Of a DNA stretch of 64,000 bases, positions 16,251 through 25,216 are shown in pieces. The DNA is taken from contig NZ_JAKRRY010000001.1 of the NCBI RefSeq assembly GCF_026191675.1, positions 186,001 through 250,000 on the forward strand, read 5' to 3'. This stretch comes from Vibrio qingdaonensis (GTDB lineage: Bacteria; Pseudomonadota; Gammaproteobacteria; Enterobacterales; Vibrionaceae). Within the stretch, counting starts at the first letter, position 1, and each line of letters begins with the position of its first letter. The notes beneath the pieces were generated by a model, which was not told the DNA's origin, searched no databases, and saw nothing but the letters and a program-made list of their open reading frames with translations. The translations under genes and the position numbers were made by a program.

Positions 16251-18242
16251 ATGGCCGAACCGTATTTAGCGTCGACCAGTGAGCTCACAGCGAAAGATTA
16301 CAACAGCAATGAATACTTGGTATCTGAGGCTACCGTTCACGAGCGCTTCTTCGAGCCCTATGAAATAACGTTAGTTTTATATGCAAAGGGGCTTTCGGCA
16401 ACAGAGCAATTAGGGCAAACGATGACGCTTAATCGGTATACCTTTGAATCTGGGAAGCAAAAGCTCATACGCAGTTTCAATGGATACGTGACAAATATCA
16501 TCAACAATGGCTACGACGAAGGCAAACAATATGCGTCCTATACCATCACTTTAAGACCTTGGCTATGGCTACTAACGTTCACCCAAAACAGCCGAGTATT
16601 TCAAAACCAAAGTACCAAAGACATTGTGTCTTCTATATTTTCTGATGCTGGATTTAGCAGCCTTTATAGTGCGAACTCCCTACCTTCTACAAAAAGAGAG
16701 TACTGTATCCAGTACAATGAGTCAGACTACAATTTTATTTGTCGGCTATTAGCTCAAGATGGTATTCAATATTACTTCGAGCACTCTGAATCAAGCCATA
16801 AACTTATTCTTCAAGATGCTGAAAAGCCATTTAGCAAAGCAGAGATCCATCAATTTGATATGGCCTCTGAGCCATCTGGAGATTACCCCTTACTTCAATC
16901 ATGGCAATCAGAGCATCAATTTCACTCAACCAGTATCGAGCTGACTAACTATGACTACAGCCAATCAAAGTTGGTCAGCAGTAAAACGAGTAAAGCCACG
17001 AATACCATTGCCAACAATACCAAATTATCATTGAATCAATACGGCAATGATTCAATTACCGGGGACATGACGGATCTCGCAGCCTTGGTAAAAAAACGCG
17101 TCGAAGCGATGCAAAGCCATTACCGTCAAATCATTGCCACCAGCGATATTGATGCGTTTTTTATCGGACAGTACTTTTCCCTAGAAAGCCATGCTGACAG
17201 CGCCCAACTAGGCGATTATCTGGTTGTCAAACAGTCCATTCATTATCATTCGGGCAACTCAGGACAAGGCGATTGTCAAAGTGAAGTCACCGTGATACCC
17301 AATACTACGCCTTACCTACCGTCGCTGATCAAGAAGCCGAGTATTCATGGTTTACAAAGTGCCATTGTTGCAGGCTCGACAGCGGGAGACATCAATCAAG
17401 ATGAGCAAGGACGCGTTAAAATACTCTTCCAATGGGACACACAAACAAGCGGAGACAGCACGAGCTGTTACGTCCGTGTTGCTCAACTTATGGCTGGAAA
17501 AGGGTACGGTAGCCAATTCATTCCTCGTTCAGGGCAAGAAGTATTAGTCAGTTTTATTAATGGCGACCCTGATAGCCCTGTTATTACTGGGTCCGTTTAC
17601 AACAGCCAGCATAGTCCACCCTACAAAGAAGCCAACGCTACAAAATCTGGGGTAAAGACGATGCTGACAGGTCAAAGTAACGAATGGTACTTTGACGATA
17701 AGAAAGACAATGAACTGTTCTATCAACACGCTGCAAAAGACTACACCATCGATGTAGAAAACAATCACACGACAACGGTAAAAGGCGAAGTGGCTTACAC
17801 CGCTACTAAGCAGGTTACCTATACCGCTCAAGATGCTATGACACTGAATGTGACTAAAACGCTTTGTGCTAAAGGGAAAACCGTCACCATTGAAGGGGAA
17901 GACTCACTAGAACTAAAAGTGGGGTCCAGTAAAATCACCATTAGCTCATCCGCCATTAAGATAGAATCAAGTGCCGTGGATATCAAGGCGTCAAATGGTC
18001 TCACTTTAAGCGGAATGACCGTAGACGCAAAAGGATCAACATCGGCAAAGTTGTCTGGCGCTTCTGTCACTGTAGATGCTTCGGGGAGCGGAACCATTAA
18101 AGGGGCAAGCCTTACGCTAGATGCTCAGACCACATTAACAGCACAAGCGAAACTCTCAGCGGATGTAAAGTCAAACTTAAAAGCCTCCATCAATGGCGCC
18201 GTCATGACGGAAGTCAAAGGTGCGATCGTTAAGGTGAATTAG
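16251..18242 (+). CDS. vgrG: T6SS spike protein VgrG (TssI)
   Basis: This 663-residue protein trimerises to form the tip of the T6SS tube and carries effectors. The N-terminal gp27-like part reads LTAKDYNSNEYLVSEATVHERFFEPYEITL and later REYCIQYNESDYNFICRLLAQDGIQYYFEH, a VgrG hallmark. The gp5-like OB domain is at about residues 385-455 (GRVKILFQWD...SGQEVLVSFINGDPDSPVITG). The end is a long Ser/Thr/Lys/Val repeat (residues 500-663) that forms the triple-stranded needle. There is no C-terminal effector extension, so cargo must bind non-covalently or through PAAR. RBS AAGGAAG precedes the ATG. It heads the plus-strand T6SS cluster and is 3 bases from the next gene. Confidence 0.97.
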   Translation: MAEPYLASTSELTAKDYNSNEYLVSEATVHERFFEPYEITLVLYAKGLSATEQLGQTMTLNRYTFESGKQKLIRSFNGYVTNIINNGYDEGKQYASYTITLRPWLWLLTFTQNSRVFQNQSTKDIVSSIFSDAGFSSLYSANSLPSTKREYCIQYNESDYNFICRLLAQDGIQYYFEHSESSHKLILQDAEKPFSKAEIHQFDMASEPSGDYPLLQSWQSEHQFHSTSIELTNYDYSQSKLVSSKTSKATNTIANNTKLSLNQYGNDSITGDMTDLAALVKKRVEAMQSHYRQIIATSDIDAFFIGQYFSLESHADSAQLGDYLVVKQSIHYHSGNSGQGDCQSEVTVIPNTTPYLPSLIKKPSIHGLQSAIVAGSTAGDINQDEQGRVKILFQWDTQTSGDSTSCYVRVAQLMAGKGYGSQFIPRSGQEVLVSFINGDPDSPVITGSVYNSQHSPPYKEANATKSGVKTMLTGQSNEWYFDDKKDNELFYQHAAKDYTIDVENNHTTTVKGEVAYTATKQVTYTAQDAMTLNVTKTLCAKGKTVTIEGEDSLELKVGSSKITISSSAIKIESSAVDIKASNGLTLSGMTVDAKGSTSAKLSGASVTVDASGSGTIKGASLTLDAQTTLTAQAKLSADVKSNLKASINGAVMTEVKGAIVKVN

Positions 18243-18245
18243 ACA

Positions 18246-18827
18246 ATGAATCAAATACTTGAATACAAAAAAATCCCCTACGTCAGTCCCGAACAAATTT
18301 TGCCTTTGTTTACTGCTTCAGAAGATCTCCCAACGGTTATCGTAGGAAAAACGACGATCAAAGAAGTCATTAATGAACTCCAAGAGCAAACCTTATATTT
18401 TGACCTTGTCCAGTTTCTAGCCCATGCGTTGCCAGTAAGGGAAGCATTACTTTGGGCTTACCTTTGCGTATCTCGCCGTAACAACACTTGGAACCAATCG
18501 CAAATGGCCTGCTTATCCGCTTGTAAACAATGGATATTTTCCCCTTCAGAAGAAGGTAGACGGCGTTGCGAACTTTTTGCCAATCGCCTTGAATTGCAAT
18601 GCGCACCATCTTGGCTCGCACAAGGTATCTTTTGGAATGGGTCTGGGAGCATTGTCTCTCCTGAATTACCCAGTGTCTTGCCCGACCCCAAACTTTACGC
18701 CAAAGCATCCTCTGGCGCGATTAACATGGCTGCAGCGCTACCTGAATGGGACGGACAAAAGGAGTATTACCAACAAGCCATCACAATCGCGACGAACATA
18801 GCCAACGGAGGCTTAGGAGACGTATGA
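18246..18827 (+). CDS. VgrG/PAAR-linked accessory protein
   Basis: A 193-residue soluble protein, Trp- and Leu-rich in the middle (YFDLVQFLAHALPVREALLWAYLCV), with a C-terminal alanine-rich stretch (ASSGAINMAAALPEWDGQKEYYQQAITIATNIA). I believe related proteins are filed under a domain of unknown function (DUF6931) that occurs between vgrG and PAAR genes, but I cannot confirm this. It is locked between the two spike genes: 3 bases after vgrG, and its TGA overlaps the PAAR ATG. A role as adaptor or chaperone that loads the spike or an effector is inferred from position only. Confidence 0.7.
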   Translation: MNQILEYKKIPYVSPEQILPLFTASEDLPTVIVGKTTIKEVINELQEQTLYFDLVQFLAHALPVREALLWAYLCVSRRNNTWNQSQMACLSACKQWIFSPSEEGRRRCELFANRLELQCAPSWLAQGIFWNGSGSIVSPELPSVLPDPKLYAKASSGAINMAAALPEWDGQKEYYQQAITIATNIANGGLGDV

Positions 18828-19126
18828 CATTACCAGCCTCGAGAATCACCGATATGCATGTTTGCCCAATGCAAACCCCTGCAGTTCCGCCTATTCCTCA
18901 CGTTGGTGGCCCTATCATTGGGCCTGGGGTACCCACGGTTCTTATTGGTAACATGCCCGCGTCGGTAATGGGCGACATGTGTACATGCGTCGGCCCACCT
19001 GATTCGATAGTAAAAGGCAGCGCAACCGTACTCATCTCAAATCGCCCAGCCGCTCGACTTGGCGACACAACCTCACACGGCGGTACAATTGTTGTGGGAA
19101 TGCCCACAGTACTAATAGGTGGATAA
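18824..19126 (+). CDS. PAAR-domain spike-tip protein
   Basis: A 100-residue PAAR protein that caps the VgrG trimer as a sharp, metal-bound cone. It starts MTLPASRITDMHVCPMQ and continues with repeated hydrophobic turns (VPTVLIGNMPASVMGDMCTC, GSATVLISNRPAARLGDTTSHGGTIVVG). The His/Cys residues that bind Zn are visible (His, Cys early; CTC; SHGG). The ATG overlaps the previous stop (ATGA) and has AGGAG upstream. It has no extension, so it is not an evolved effector. The 235-base gap before tssA is AT-rich, with no clear terminator. Confidence 0.95.
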   Translation: MTLPASRITDMHVCPMQTPAVPPIPHVGGPIIGPGVPTVLIGNMPASVMGDMCTCVGPPDSIVKGSATVLISNRPAARLGDTTSHGGTIVVGMPTVLIGG

Positions 19127-19361
19127 ACCCTTGTTTTTGGTCATGTTATTGACACTTTCCATGTGATACTCCTCTAAAAAAAGCCGTGTAATGGGTGGAT
19201 ATTACAAATTATACTGTTTTTTCGAGACTTTTCTGAAATCACTTCTACTATTAGCTTAATAATGTAATAGCTTTGTTAATACTTTTGATAATAACTACAT
19301 TAAACAACTCAATCGAAAGTTAAGTAACGATGTTAAAGTGAAACATTGTCAAAGGAATGAC

Positions 19362-20774
19362 ATGAATAGTTTTGAGAATCTTATCGCCCCTATTTCTACA
19401 GAAGCGCCAACTGGCGGCTATCTTAAGCTAGATCGCACCGAATACCGCGCAATAAGAAACCGCTACAATGCGTCATTGTCTTCTTTCAGACAACTGATCG
19501 AAACACCAGAAACTTTTAACGACGCGGATTTAGTCGACGTAAATCGTCACAATTGGTCAACATTCCGAGACACCGTAGAGCAAGCACTTTGCCAAAAGAC
19601 CAAAGACCTTGAATTATTAAGCTGGTATATCACTACGCTTGCTTTTAGCAATAGTCCACTGCCGGACTTAGCAAACGGATTTCGGCTGTTAGTCGTGTAC
19701 CTTGATACCTTTTGGGATTCACTCCACCCCACCTTACCCAACAGCAAATCCAACAGCGATACGGATGATAACCAACAAAAAGAACGCGCAGAATTTCGAA
19801 TAAAACCACTGATGCAATTTGTTGGGGATGCGCCTGACGCTGGCGCTCTCTTCATGCCTGCACAGTTTATTCATCTTGTCGGTAATATTAATTATTCAAA
19901 CTACCTCCATGCCGAAAATAGTGGAACAGTTGATGCCCTAAAGAAACAGGCCAGTGATCAATTCAATAGCTCTGTGACAGACAATGTACTCGCGCTCGAT
20001 AGCATTTTATCTGAACTAGTAAAAGTTGAAACCGCACTCAATCGTCGATGTTTAGAAGCTAATATTGCCCCTATTCGTCTCAAGTATGTACACGATATTT
20101 TCCAAACTCTACTCCAAGCACTGCGTATTTTGGTTGGCGATAAATACGACCGCTGGCCATTGGACGCAGTCAACTCTGAATCAAAAGATAATCAACCGAC
20201 AGAAGGTAACGCAGCTTCTATCAAACAAGACTCAACTCTCGGCGCATCACTATTAAATAACACCGTGTCAGAGAGCCTGACTCCAAATGACTCGGTATCA
20301 AAAGTGAGTAAGTCAAATACACCAACCTCGCCAATGAACGCGCTCAATACACCTAAGCTCAATTCATGCGAGCAACTCAAAAACCGCGAACAAGCATTCA
20401 GACAACTTGGTGAGCTTGCTGAGTACTTTAGACAGACCGAACCTCATAGCCCAACGTCCTATCTATTAGAACGCGCCATACAGTGGGGGCATCTCTCTTT
20501 GCCCGAATTGATGAGCGTACTCATGGGCCATGACCCGTCTGCCTTAAACCATATTGATGCTCTGATTGGTGTTAATGACAAGCCAATTAAGTTGACCACC
20601 CCTTCAACAAAACGTCAAACCAATAGCGTTGCTGAAGATATGTCATCAACAGCCATAAACGCTAATAGCAATAGCAATAGCAATACCGATGCAGTTGGCT
20701 CGGCATCTGCGCACAATGAATCCGAAGAAAATCAAACCAATACTAAATCTGAAATATCAGATTTTAATTGGTAA
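19362..20774 (+). CDS. tssA: T6SS baseplate/cap protein TssA
   Basis: A 470-residue ImpA-family protein that coordinates baseplate docking and sheath/tube polymerisation. The ImpA N-terminal domain spans about residues 10-130 (GGYLKLDRTEYRAIRNRY...LLSWYITTLAFSNSPL). A Ser/Asn-rich linker (about 270-340) precedes a helical block (EQAFRQLGELAEYFRQTEPHSP...LLERAIQWGHLSLPELM), the usual TssA C-terminal signature. After this comes a low-complexity tail with an (AATAGC)n repeat. ATG 19362 with AAAGGAA upstream is preferred to the in-frame GTG at 19338. It starts the main core operon, with hcp 32 bases downstream. Confidence 0.93.
   Translation: MNSFENLIAPISTEAPTGGYLKLDRTEYRAIRNRYNASLSSFRQLIETPETFNDADLVDVNRHNWSTFRDTVEQALCQKTKDLELLSWYITTLAFSNSPLPDLANGFRLLVVYLDTFWDSLHPTLPNSKSNSDTDDNQQKERAEFRIKPLMQFVGDAPDAGALFMPAQFIHLVGNINYSNYLHAENSGTVDALKKQASDQFNSSVTDNVLALDSILSELVKVETALNRRCLEANIAPIRLKYVHDIFQTLLQALRILVGDKYDRWPLDAVNSESKDNQPTEGNAASIKQDSTLGASLLNNTVSESLTPNDSVSKVSKSNTPTSPMNALNTPKLNSCEQLKNREQAFRQLGELAEYFRQTEPHSPTSYLLERAIQWGHLSLPELMSVLMGHDPSALNHIDALIGVNDKPIKLTTPSTKRQTNSVAEDMSSTAINANSNSNSNTDAVGSASAHNESEENQTNTKSEISDFNW
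20664..20687 (+). repeat. 6-bp microsatellite in the tssA tail
   Basis: Four tandem copies of AATAGC (the last is AATACC) encode alternating Asn and Ser near the C-terminus of TssA. Unit changes keep the frame. Confidence 0.9.
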
Positions 20775-20806
20775 TTGTTTAAAGCGAAACGCTAAGGAGA
20801 AAACAA

Positions 20807-21328
20807 ATGGCTTCAATTTTTATGAGAATCGACGGAACAAAACCAAAAGGCGCTGCAACCATTGAGAAAATCGGTGGCAAAGACGGCTTTTTTTCCATTA
20901 ACAATGTGTCTTGGGGTGCGGTTCGTGGTGTCGGCATTGATGTAGGTAATGCTAACAATGCCGATCAAGGCATGGTAGCACTTGGCGAGATATCCATTGG
21001 TCGTGGCTGTGATGGCGCGACACCGTATCTAACTACCTTCCTTTATGCGCCCGGACCAGAAGGGAAAACGATTGAGATCGTTATGACCAAACCAAACCGT
21101 GATGGTTCCGGTGCCGATCCCTATTTAATCTTAACCCTCAAAGAAGCTCGGATGTCTAGCTACACCATGACGGGAACAGATGGGTCACTGCCCAATGAAA
21201 CCTTTGCACTCACCTATACCGAAATCTCTAAAGCGTACTACATCGAAGGTGAAGGCGGGAAGATAGAAAAGGGTCCAGAAGTTGGTTTTGATGCTACCCA
21301 AGCGAAAGTCACATCGACCGCAAGCTAA
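20807..21328 (+). CDS. hcp: T6SS tube protein Hcp (TssD)
   Basis: A 173-residue Hcp, the hexameric ring subunit of the inner tube and also an effector carrier. The start MASIFMRIDGTKPKGAATIEK and the segments GQ/DQGMVALGEISIGRGCDGATPYL and ETFALTYTEISKAYYIEGEGG are family features. AAGGAG sits 8 bases before the ATG. Between tssA and tssB, it is part of the sheath/tube block that is probably the most strongly expressed section. Confidence 0.96.
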   Translation: MASIFMRIDGTKPKGAATIEKIGGKDGFFSINNVSWGAVRGVGIDVGNANNADQGMVALGEISIGRGCDGATPYLTTFLYAPGPEGKTIEIVMTKPNRDGSGADPYLILTLKEARMSSYTMTGTDGSLPNETFALTYTEISKAYYIEGEGGKIEKGPEVGFDATQAKVTSTAS

Positions 21329-21348
21329 TTTAACGAAGGAGAGATGTT

Positions 21349-21855
21349 GTGGCACTAAATTCTCAGCATAAACGCGTAAGTAAAAACCGCGTAAGTATCA
21401 CCTATGATGTCGAAACAAATGGTGCAGTTGAAACCAAAGAGCTTCCGTTTGTTGTTGGCGTCATTGGCGACTATTCAGGACATAAAGCCAACAAAGAAGA
21501 TGTTGAAGATCGCACGTTTTATAACGTAGACAAAGATAACTTCGATAACGTTATGAAGCGCGTTGGACCTGAGCTTTCGATGAAAGTCGATAATGTGCTT
21601 GCCGATGACGACAGTCAATTTGAAGCCAGTCTTACCTTCAATTCAATGAAAGATTTTGAGCCTGAAGCCATCATCGACCAAGTTGAACCACTAAAAAAAC
21701 TGGTTGAAACCCGTAATCAACTTAAAGTCCTGCTCTCAAAAGCCGACCGCTCTCGAGACCTTGAAAAACTGCTTAAGGAAGTTTTGCAAAGCGCCGACAC
21801 CATTAGTGCACTGTCGGAGGAGCTAGGTATTAAAAAAGAGGGAGAAGAATCATGA
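21349..21855 (+). CDS. tssB: T6SS sheath small subunit TssB
   Basis: A 168-residue VipA-type protein that pairs with TssC to form the contractile sheath. It has the conserved RVSITYDVETNGAVETKELPFVVGVIGDYSGH start and the C-terminal helix (VETRNQLKVLLSKADRSRDLEKLLKEVL) that interlocks with TssC. A GTG start at 21349 follows AAGGAGAG. Its stop overlaps the tssC ATG by 4 bases, indicating coupled translation. Confidence 0.96.
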   Translation: MALNSQHKRVSKNRVSITYDVETNGAVETKELPFVVGVIGDYSGHKANKEDVEDRTFYNVDKDNFDNVMKRVGPELSMKVDNVLADDDSQFEASLTFNSMKDFEPEAIIDQVEPLKKLVETRNQLKVLLSKADRSRDLEKLLKEVLQSADTISALSEELGIKKEGEES

Positions 21856-23330
21856 GTACTGAAGCAGACGTTCAAGGCCAAAGTGCCACCGAAGAAGGCT
21901 CATTGAGTTTTCTCGATCGGGCAATTGAAGCCACAGTGCAAACCCCAGCAGATACCACTAAAGAGCTGTTTTCCGTCTTAGCACAACAAGCCCTTTCTGG
22001 AACCGTAACCTGGGATAAGAATCTAACGAAAACCATTGAAAATGCCATTGGTGAAATTGATAAAAAGTTATCAAAGCAGCTGTCGACTGTCATGCAACAA
22101 GATGACTTTCAAAAGCTGGAAGGGTCGTGGCGTGGTTTACAAAAGATGGTTAAGGAAAGCGATCTTGGTCGCTCGTTAAAGATCAAGATGGTCGATTTCT
22201 CTCAAGAAGAACTACTTGAGCAATTTGAAGACGCACCAGCGATTGATCGCAGCCCACTATTTAACGCTCTATATCAAGGCGAATATGGCACTGCTGGCGG
22301 CGAACCATACGGCACCTTTATTGGTGACTATGAGTTTAGCGCTAAAGATGAAGATGTCGCATTGCTTAGGTATATGGGGGAAGTAGCGGCAGCCTGTCAC
22401 GCGCCTTTCGTCGCCGCGGCTAACGCAAATATGTTCGAGTTCAACAGTTTCTCTACATTTGACGAGGGTAAACCAGTTGCGGCTGGCTTTGATTCTCCTG
22501 CCTATGCTGCATGGAACTCATTTAGAGAAAGTGATGATGCTCGTTACGTAACACTCACATTACCAAGAACCCTCGCTCGTCTTCCATATGGGGAAAAAGG
22601 TCTCAGCACTAACGTCTTTGCTTACGAAGAGTTGGATACCGATATGGATGGTAACCCAAAACCAGAAAATAATAACGAGCTTGTATGGTCAAACGCCGCT
22701 TATGATCTGGGTTTGAAAATGACTCAAGCCTTTACCGCTTATGGTTGGTGTACCGCTATTCGTGGTTTAGATAACGGCGGCAAAGTCGAGAATTTGCCAA
22801 ACCTTACATACAAAACTGAAGCAGGTGACCTCGTCCAGCAGTGTCCAACAGAAGTTAACTTAACTGACGAACGAGAAAAAGAGCTAAGTGATCTCGGCTT
22901 CTTACCGGTGGTTCATTATAAAAACACCAACTACGGCGTGTTTATTGGTGGACAAACGACACAGAAACCTAAGACGTATACCGATCCTGACGCCACAGCC
23001 AACGCTGCTATATCCGCTAGACTGCCCTACATTATGGCGAGTGGTCGCATTGCCCATTACTTAAAAGTTATGGGGCGAGACAAGCTTGGATCTAACCTTG
23101 AAGCCAACGATGTTCAGCGAGAACTGCAACTTTGGATCGACCAATACACCAACGCTGGTGCTATTGGCAACGATGCAAGAGCAAGAACACCGCTCGCCGA
23201 ATCTAGAATCCAAGTGGTTGAACAGCCAGGTAAACCAGGTGCTTATTCCGCAATTGCGCATTTGAGACCTTGGCTACAACTTGAAGAGCTCACCACTTCC
23301 GTTCGCATGGTTGCGAAAATACCTGGATAG
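21852..23330 (+). CDS. tssC: T6SS sheath large subunit TssC
   Basis: A 492-residue VipB/EvpB-type protein, the main sheath subunit recycled by ClpV. Typical segments are KLEGSWRGLQKMVKESDLGR, EYGTAGGEPYGTFIGDYEF, RFMPR-like LPRTLARLPYG and the C-terminal LRPWLQLEELTTSVRMVAKIPG. It overlaps tssB by 4 bases. A perfect hairpin follows before the paralogue. Confidence 0.96.
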   Translation: MSTEADVQGQSATEEGSLSFLDRAIEATVQTPADTTKELFSVLAQQALSGTVTWDKNLTKTIENAIGEIDKKLSKQLSTVMQQDDFQKLEGSWRGLQKMVKESDLGRSLKIKMVDFSQEELLEQFEDAPAIDRSPLFNALYQGEYGTAGGEPYGTFIGDYEFSAKDEDVALLRYMGEVAAACHAPFVAAANANMFEFNSFSTFDEGKPVAAGFDSPAYAAWNSFRESDDARYVTLTLPRTLARLPYGEKGLSTNVFAYEELDTDMDGNPKPENNNELVWSNAAYDLGLKMTQAFTAYGWCTAIRGLDNGGKVENLPNLTYKTEAGDLVQQCPTEVNLTDEREKELSDLGFLPVVHYKNTNYGVFIGGQTTQKPKTYTDPDATANAAISARLPYIMASGRIAHYLKVMGRDKLGSNLEANDVQRELQLWIDQYTNAGAIGNDARARTPLAESRIQVVEQPGKPGAYSAIAHLRPWLQLEELTTSVRMVAKIPG

Positions 23331-23338
23331 GACAACGT

Positions 23339-23362
23339 GCCGCAGTGATTTGTTACTGCGGC
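23339..23362 (+). promoter_or_regulatory. Perfect stem-loop between the two tssC genes
   Basis: GCCGCAGT and ACTGCGGC form an 8-bp GC-rich stem around an 8-base loop, 8 bases after the tssC stop. No T-run follows (TCCCTATCTG), so it is not a standard terminator. It could protect the 3' end of a sheath mRNA or lower expression of the downstream genes. Confidence 0.6.
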
Positions 23363-23393
23363 TCCCTATCTGCTGTAATTGCTGTAGTAGTTG

Positions 23394-24797
23394 ATGACGA
23401 TGTTTAAATCAGACTGGCAAAATAAGTTTAATGCTTTAAATCATACCGAGCATACGTTTTTACGTGATGCCATATTATTGATCTCCGAATTACTTCCAGA
23501 CGACGAGGTAAATAATCTGGTTAAAGATCGGTCTATTATATCCGTTATCAGTCAGCTTATTTTAGAACTTGATACCCGCTTGTCTAAACAGCTCGACACT
23601 ATTTTACATCATTCAGAATTTCAGTCTTTGGAGGCAAACTGGAGACAGATCCAGTACCTTTGCCACCAGCCTGTGAGCCGCCAAAGAACAAAGTTAAAAT
23701 TGCTCGACATGAATTGGCAAGAAGTCTCTAAGGACCTTAACCAATCCTATTCCATTAAACAAACTCGACTATTCAACGTTATTGGTAACCATGAGTTGAA
23801 CACACTCGGTGGACAACCATTTGGCTGTATCGCATTTACTGCCCCTATTTCCATTGATTTAAGTATCAATAGTGATTTCGATGACATGTATACACTTGGT
23901 CTTATTAGTCAACTTGGCGAACAAACCTTATGCCCTATGTTGAGCTCTCCTGACCGACAGTTTTTCTCAGATATTGGCGCCGATTGGCTCACGAATACAA
24001 CCCGAATCAAAAAAATACTTCAAAGCACCGACTACCTTGCATGGCAAGAACTTAGAGCGATGCCGAGTGCTCGATTTCTAGGTTTGGCCATGCCAAGTAT
24101 CAAACTTCGTGAACGCTACACACATCGTCGGGCTGGTTTTCTATACCAGGAAAGTACCGAAACCCTTTGGGGAAATGCGTGCATTGCTTTCCTCGGAATT
24201 ATCATGAGAGAGCACCATAGAATTGGGTGGTTTGGTTTCCTAAAAGCACGTTGGAATGATAAAGATCAGGGCTCAGTCATTGGTTGGAATGGCGCTGAGA
24301 GAACGGAAAGCTATCATGAATGTGACGCCTATTTATTTGGTAAAATAGCGACGTTCTACTCCAATCAAGGGTTTATTCCTCTTGCTCGCAATAACCTCAC
24401 TGGCAAGCTTTTGTTTAATGGTAATAACTCGGTGTGGGCACCAAGCGACAATGATAACGACAAAGTCTTAGCCCAGTTACAGACAACACTCATGTGTTGC
24501 CGCGTCGCTCACTACCTGAAAGTACAAGTAAGAGAGATGATTGGTAGCTTTGCCGACATTCGCGAGTGCGAACAATTTCTGCGCAATTGGATAGAGAAAT
24601 TCTCAAGTAACGTCAATTACGCTAATGAAGAAACCCTCGCAAAGTACCCCCTAAGCAAAGCTCATGTTTCAATTAATGAGTCCGTCACCAACCCCGGTCA
24701 TTTTTCTTGTACATTAAAGATCGTTCCTCAATATCAGTTTGATCACTTCAACGGCGAAGTCGTCCTAACAACGGAACTTGGGGAGATGATGAAATGA
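23394..24797 (+). CDS. Second TssC-family protein (ImpD-type paralogue)
   Basis: A 467-residue homologue of TssC, much diverged from its neighbour. It keeps the family framework: SEFQSLEANWRQIQYLCHQPVSRQ, NHELNTLGGQPFGCIAFTAP, RFLGLAMPSIKLRERYTHRR, and MCCRVAHYLKVQVREMIGSFADIRECEQFLRNWI. The C-terminus (TLKIVPQYQFDHFNGEVVLTTEL) lacks the canonical LRPW...KIPG ending. Some T6SS clusters (the imp type, impC plus impD) carry two such genes; the second copy's role is not settled and may be a sheath-end or baseplate adaptor. The start is uncertain (ATG 23394 or 23400; weak RBS). It overlaps tssE by 4 bases. Confidence 0.88.
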   Translation: MTMFKSDWQNKFNALNHTEHTFLRDAILLISELLPDDEVNNLVKDRSIISVISQLILELDTRLSKQLDTILHHSEFQSLEANWRQIQYLCHQPVSRQRTKLKLLDMNWQEVSKDLNQSYSIKQTRLFNVIGNHELNTLGGQPFGCIAFTAPISIDLSINSDFDDMYTLGLISQLGEQTLCPMLSSPDRQFFSDIGADWLTNTTRIKKILQSTDYLAWQELRAMPSARFLGLAMPSIKLRERYTHRRAGFLYQESTETLWGNACIAFLGIIMREHHRIGWFGFLKARWNDKDQGSVIGWNGAERTESYHECDAYLFGKIATFYSNQGFIPLARNNLTGKLLFNGNNSVWAPSDNDNDKVLAQLQTTLMCCRVAHYLKVQVREMIGSFADIRECEQFLRNWIEKFSSNVNYANEETLAKYPLSKAHVSINESVTNPGHFSCTLKIVPQYQFDHFNGEVVLTTELGEMMK

Positions 24798-25216
24798 CTT
24801 TCTATCAAGCATTTATTAGCCCTACTCATACCAGCAACGACAACGAGTTAGATGATATTCGCTATCATTTGACCAAGTTATTGGAATCCGAAGCGCCTCT
24901 TATGGCGATATCAAGTTATTACCAAGAGGTCCGTCGTTCCAACTACGCTTTTGGTATTACTGATGTACAGTTGCTCAACGCCAATCTAGACCAAGCCCAA
25001 CTGGCCAAACGCTTGGAATCTTGGTTAATCACTTTTGAGCCAAGACTCTCCGATGTAAGTGTTGAGATGGTCGAGCGTCACGAAGGATGCAACGCTATCT
25101 TATTCACCATTATTGCCCGTTACGCCAGTAGTAAAGGCAAAAAAACGCTGATCTTTGATTCTAAAATCGCTCTCAGTGATTTCAGTGCTCAACTCTCAGA
25201 GGAAGACTATGACTGA
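24794..25216 (+). CDS. tssE: T6SS baseplate protein TssE
   Basis: A 140-residue gp25-like protein that nucleates sheath assembly. The family's second half is visible: ELDDIRYHLTKLLESEAPLM and later LESWLITFEPRLSDVSVEMVER, followed by FTIIARYASSKGKKTLIFDSKI. It overlaps the paralogous tssC upstream (4 bases) and tssF downstream (8 bases), so translation is coupled along the block. Confidence 0.9.
   Translation: MTFYQAFISPTHTSNDNELDDIRYHLTKLLESEAPLMAISSYYQEVRRSNYAFGITDVQLLNANLDQAQLAKRLESWLITFEPRLSDVSVEMVERHEGCNAILFTIIARYASSKGKKTLIFDSKIALSDFSAQLSEEDYD

Noticed and set aside
16251..18242. C-terminal extension of VgrG as a fused effector
   Set aside because: Residues after about 500 are a regular Thr/Ser/Lys/Val repeat that continues to the end, typical of the VgrG needle and not of an enzymatic domain.
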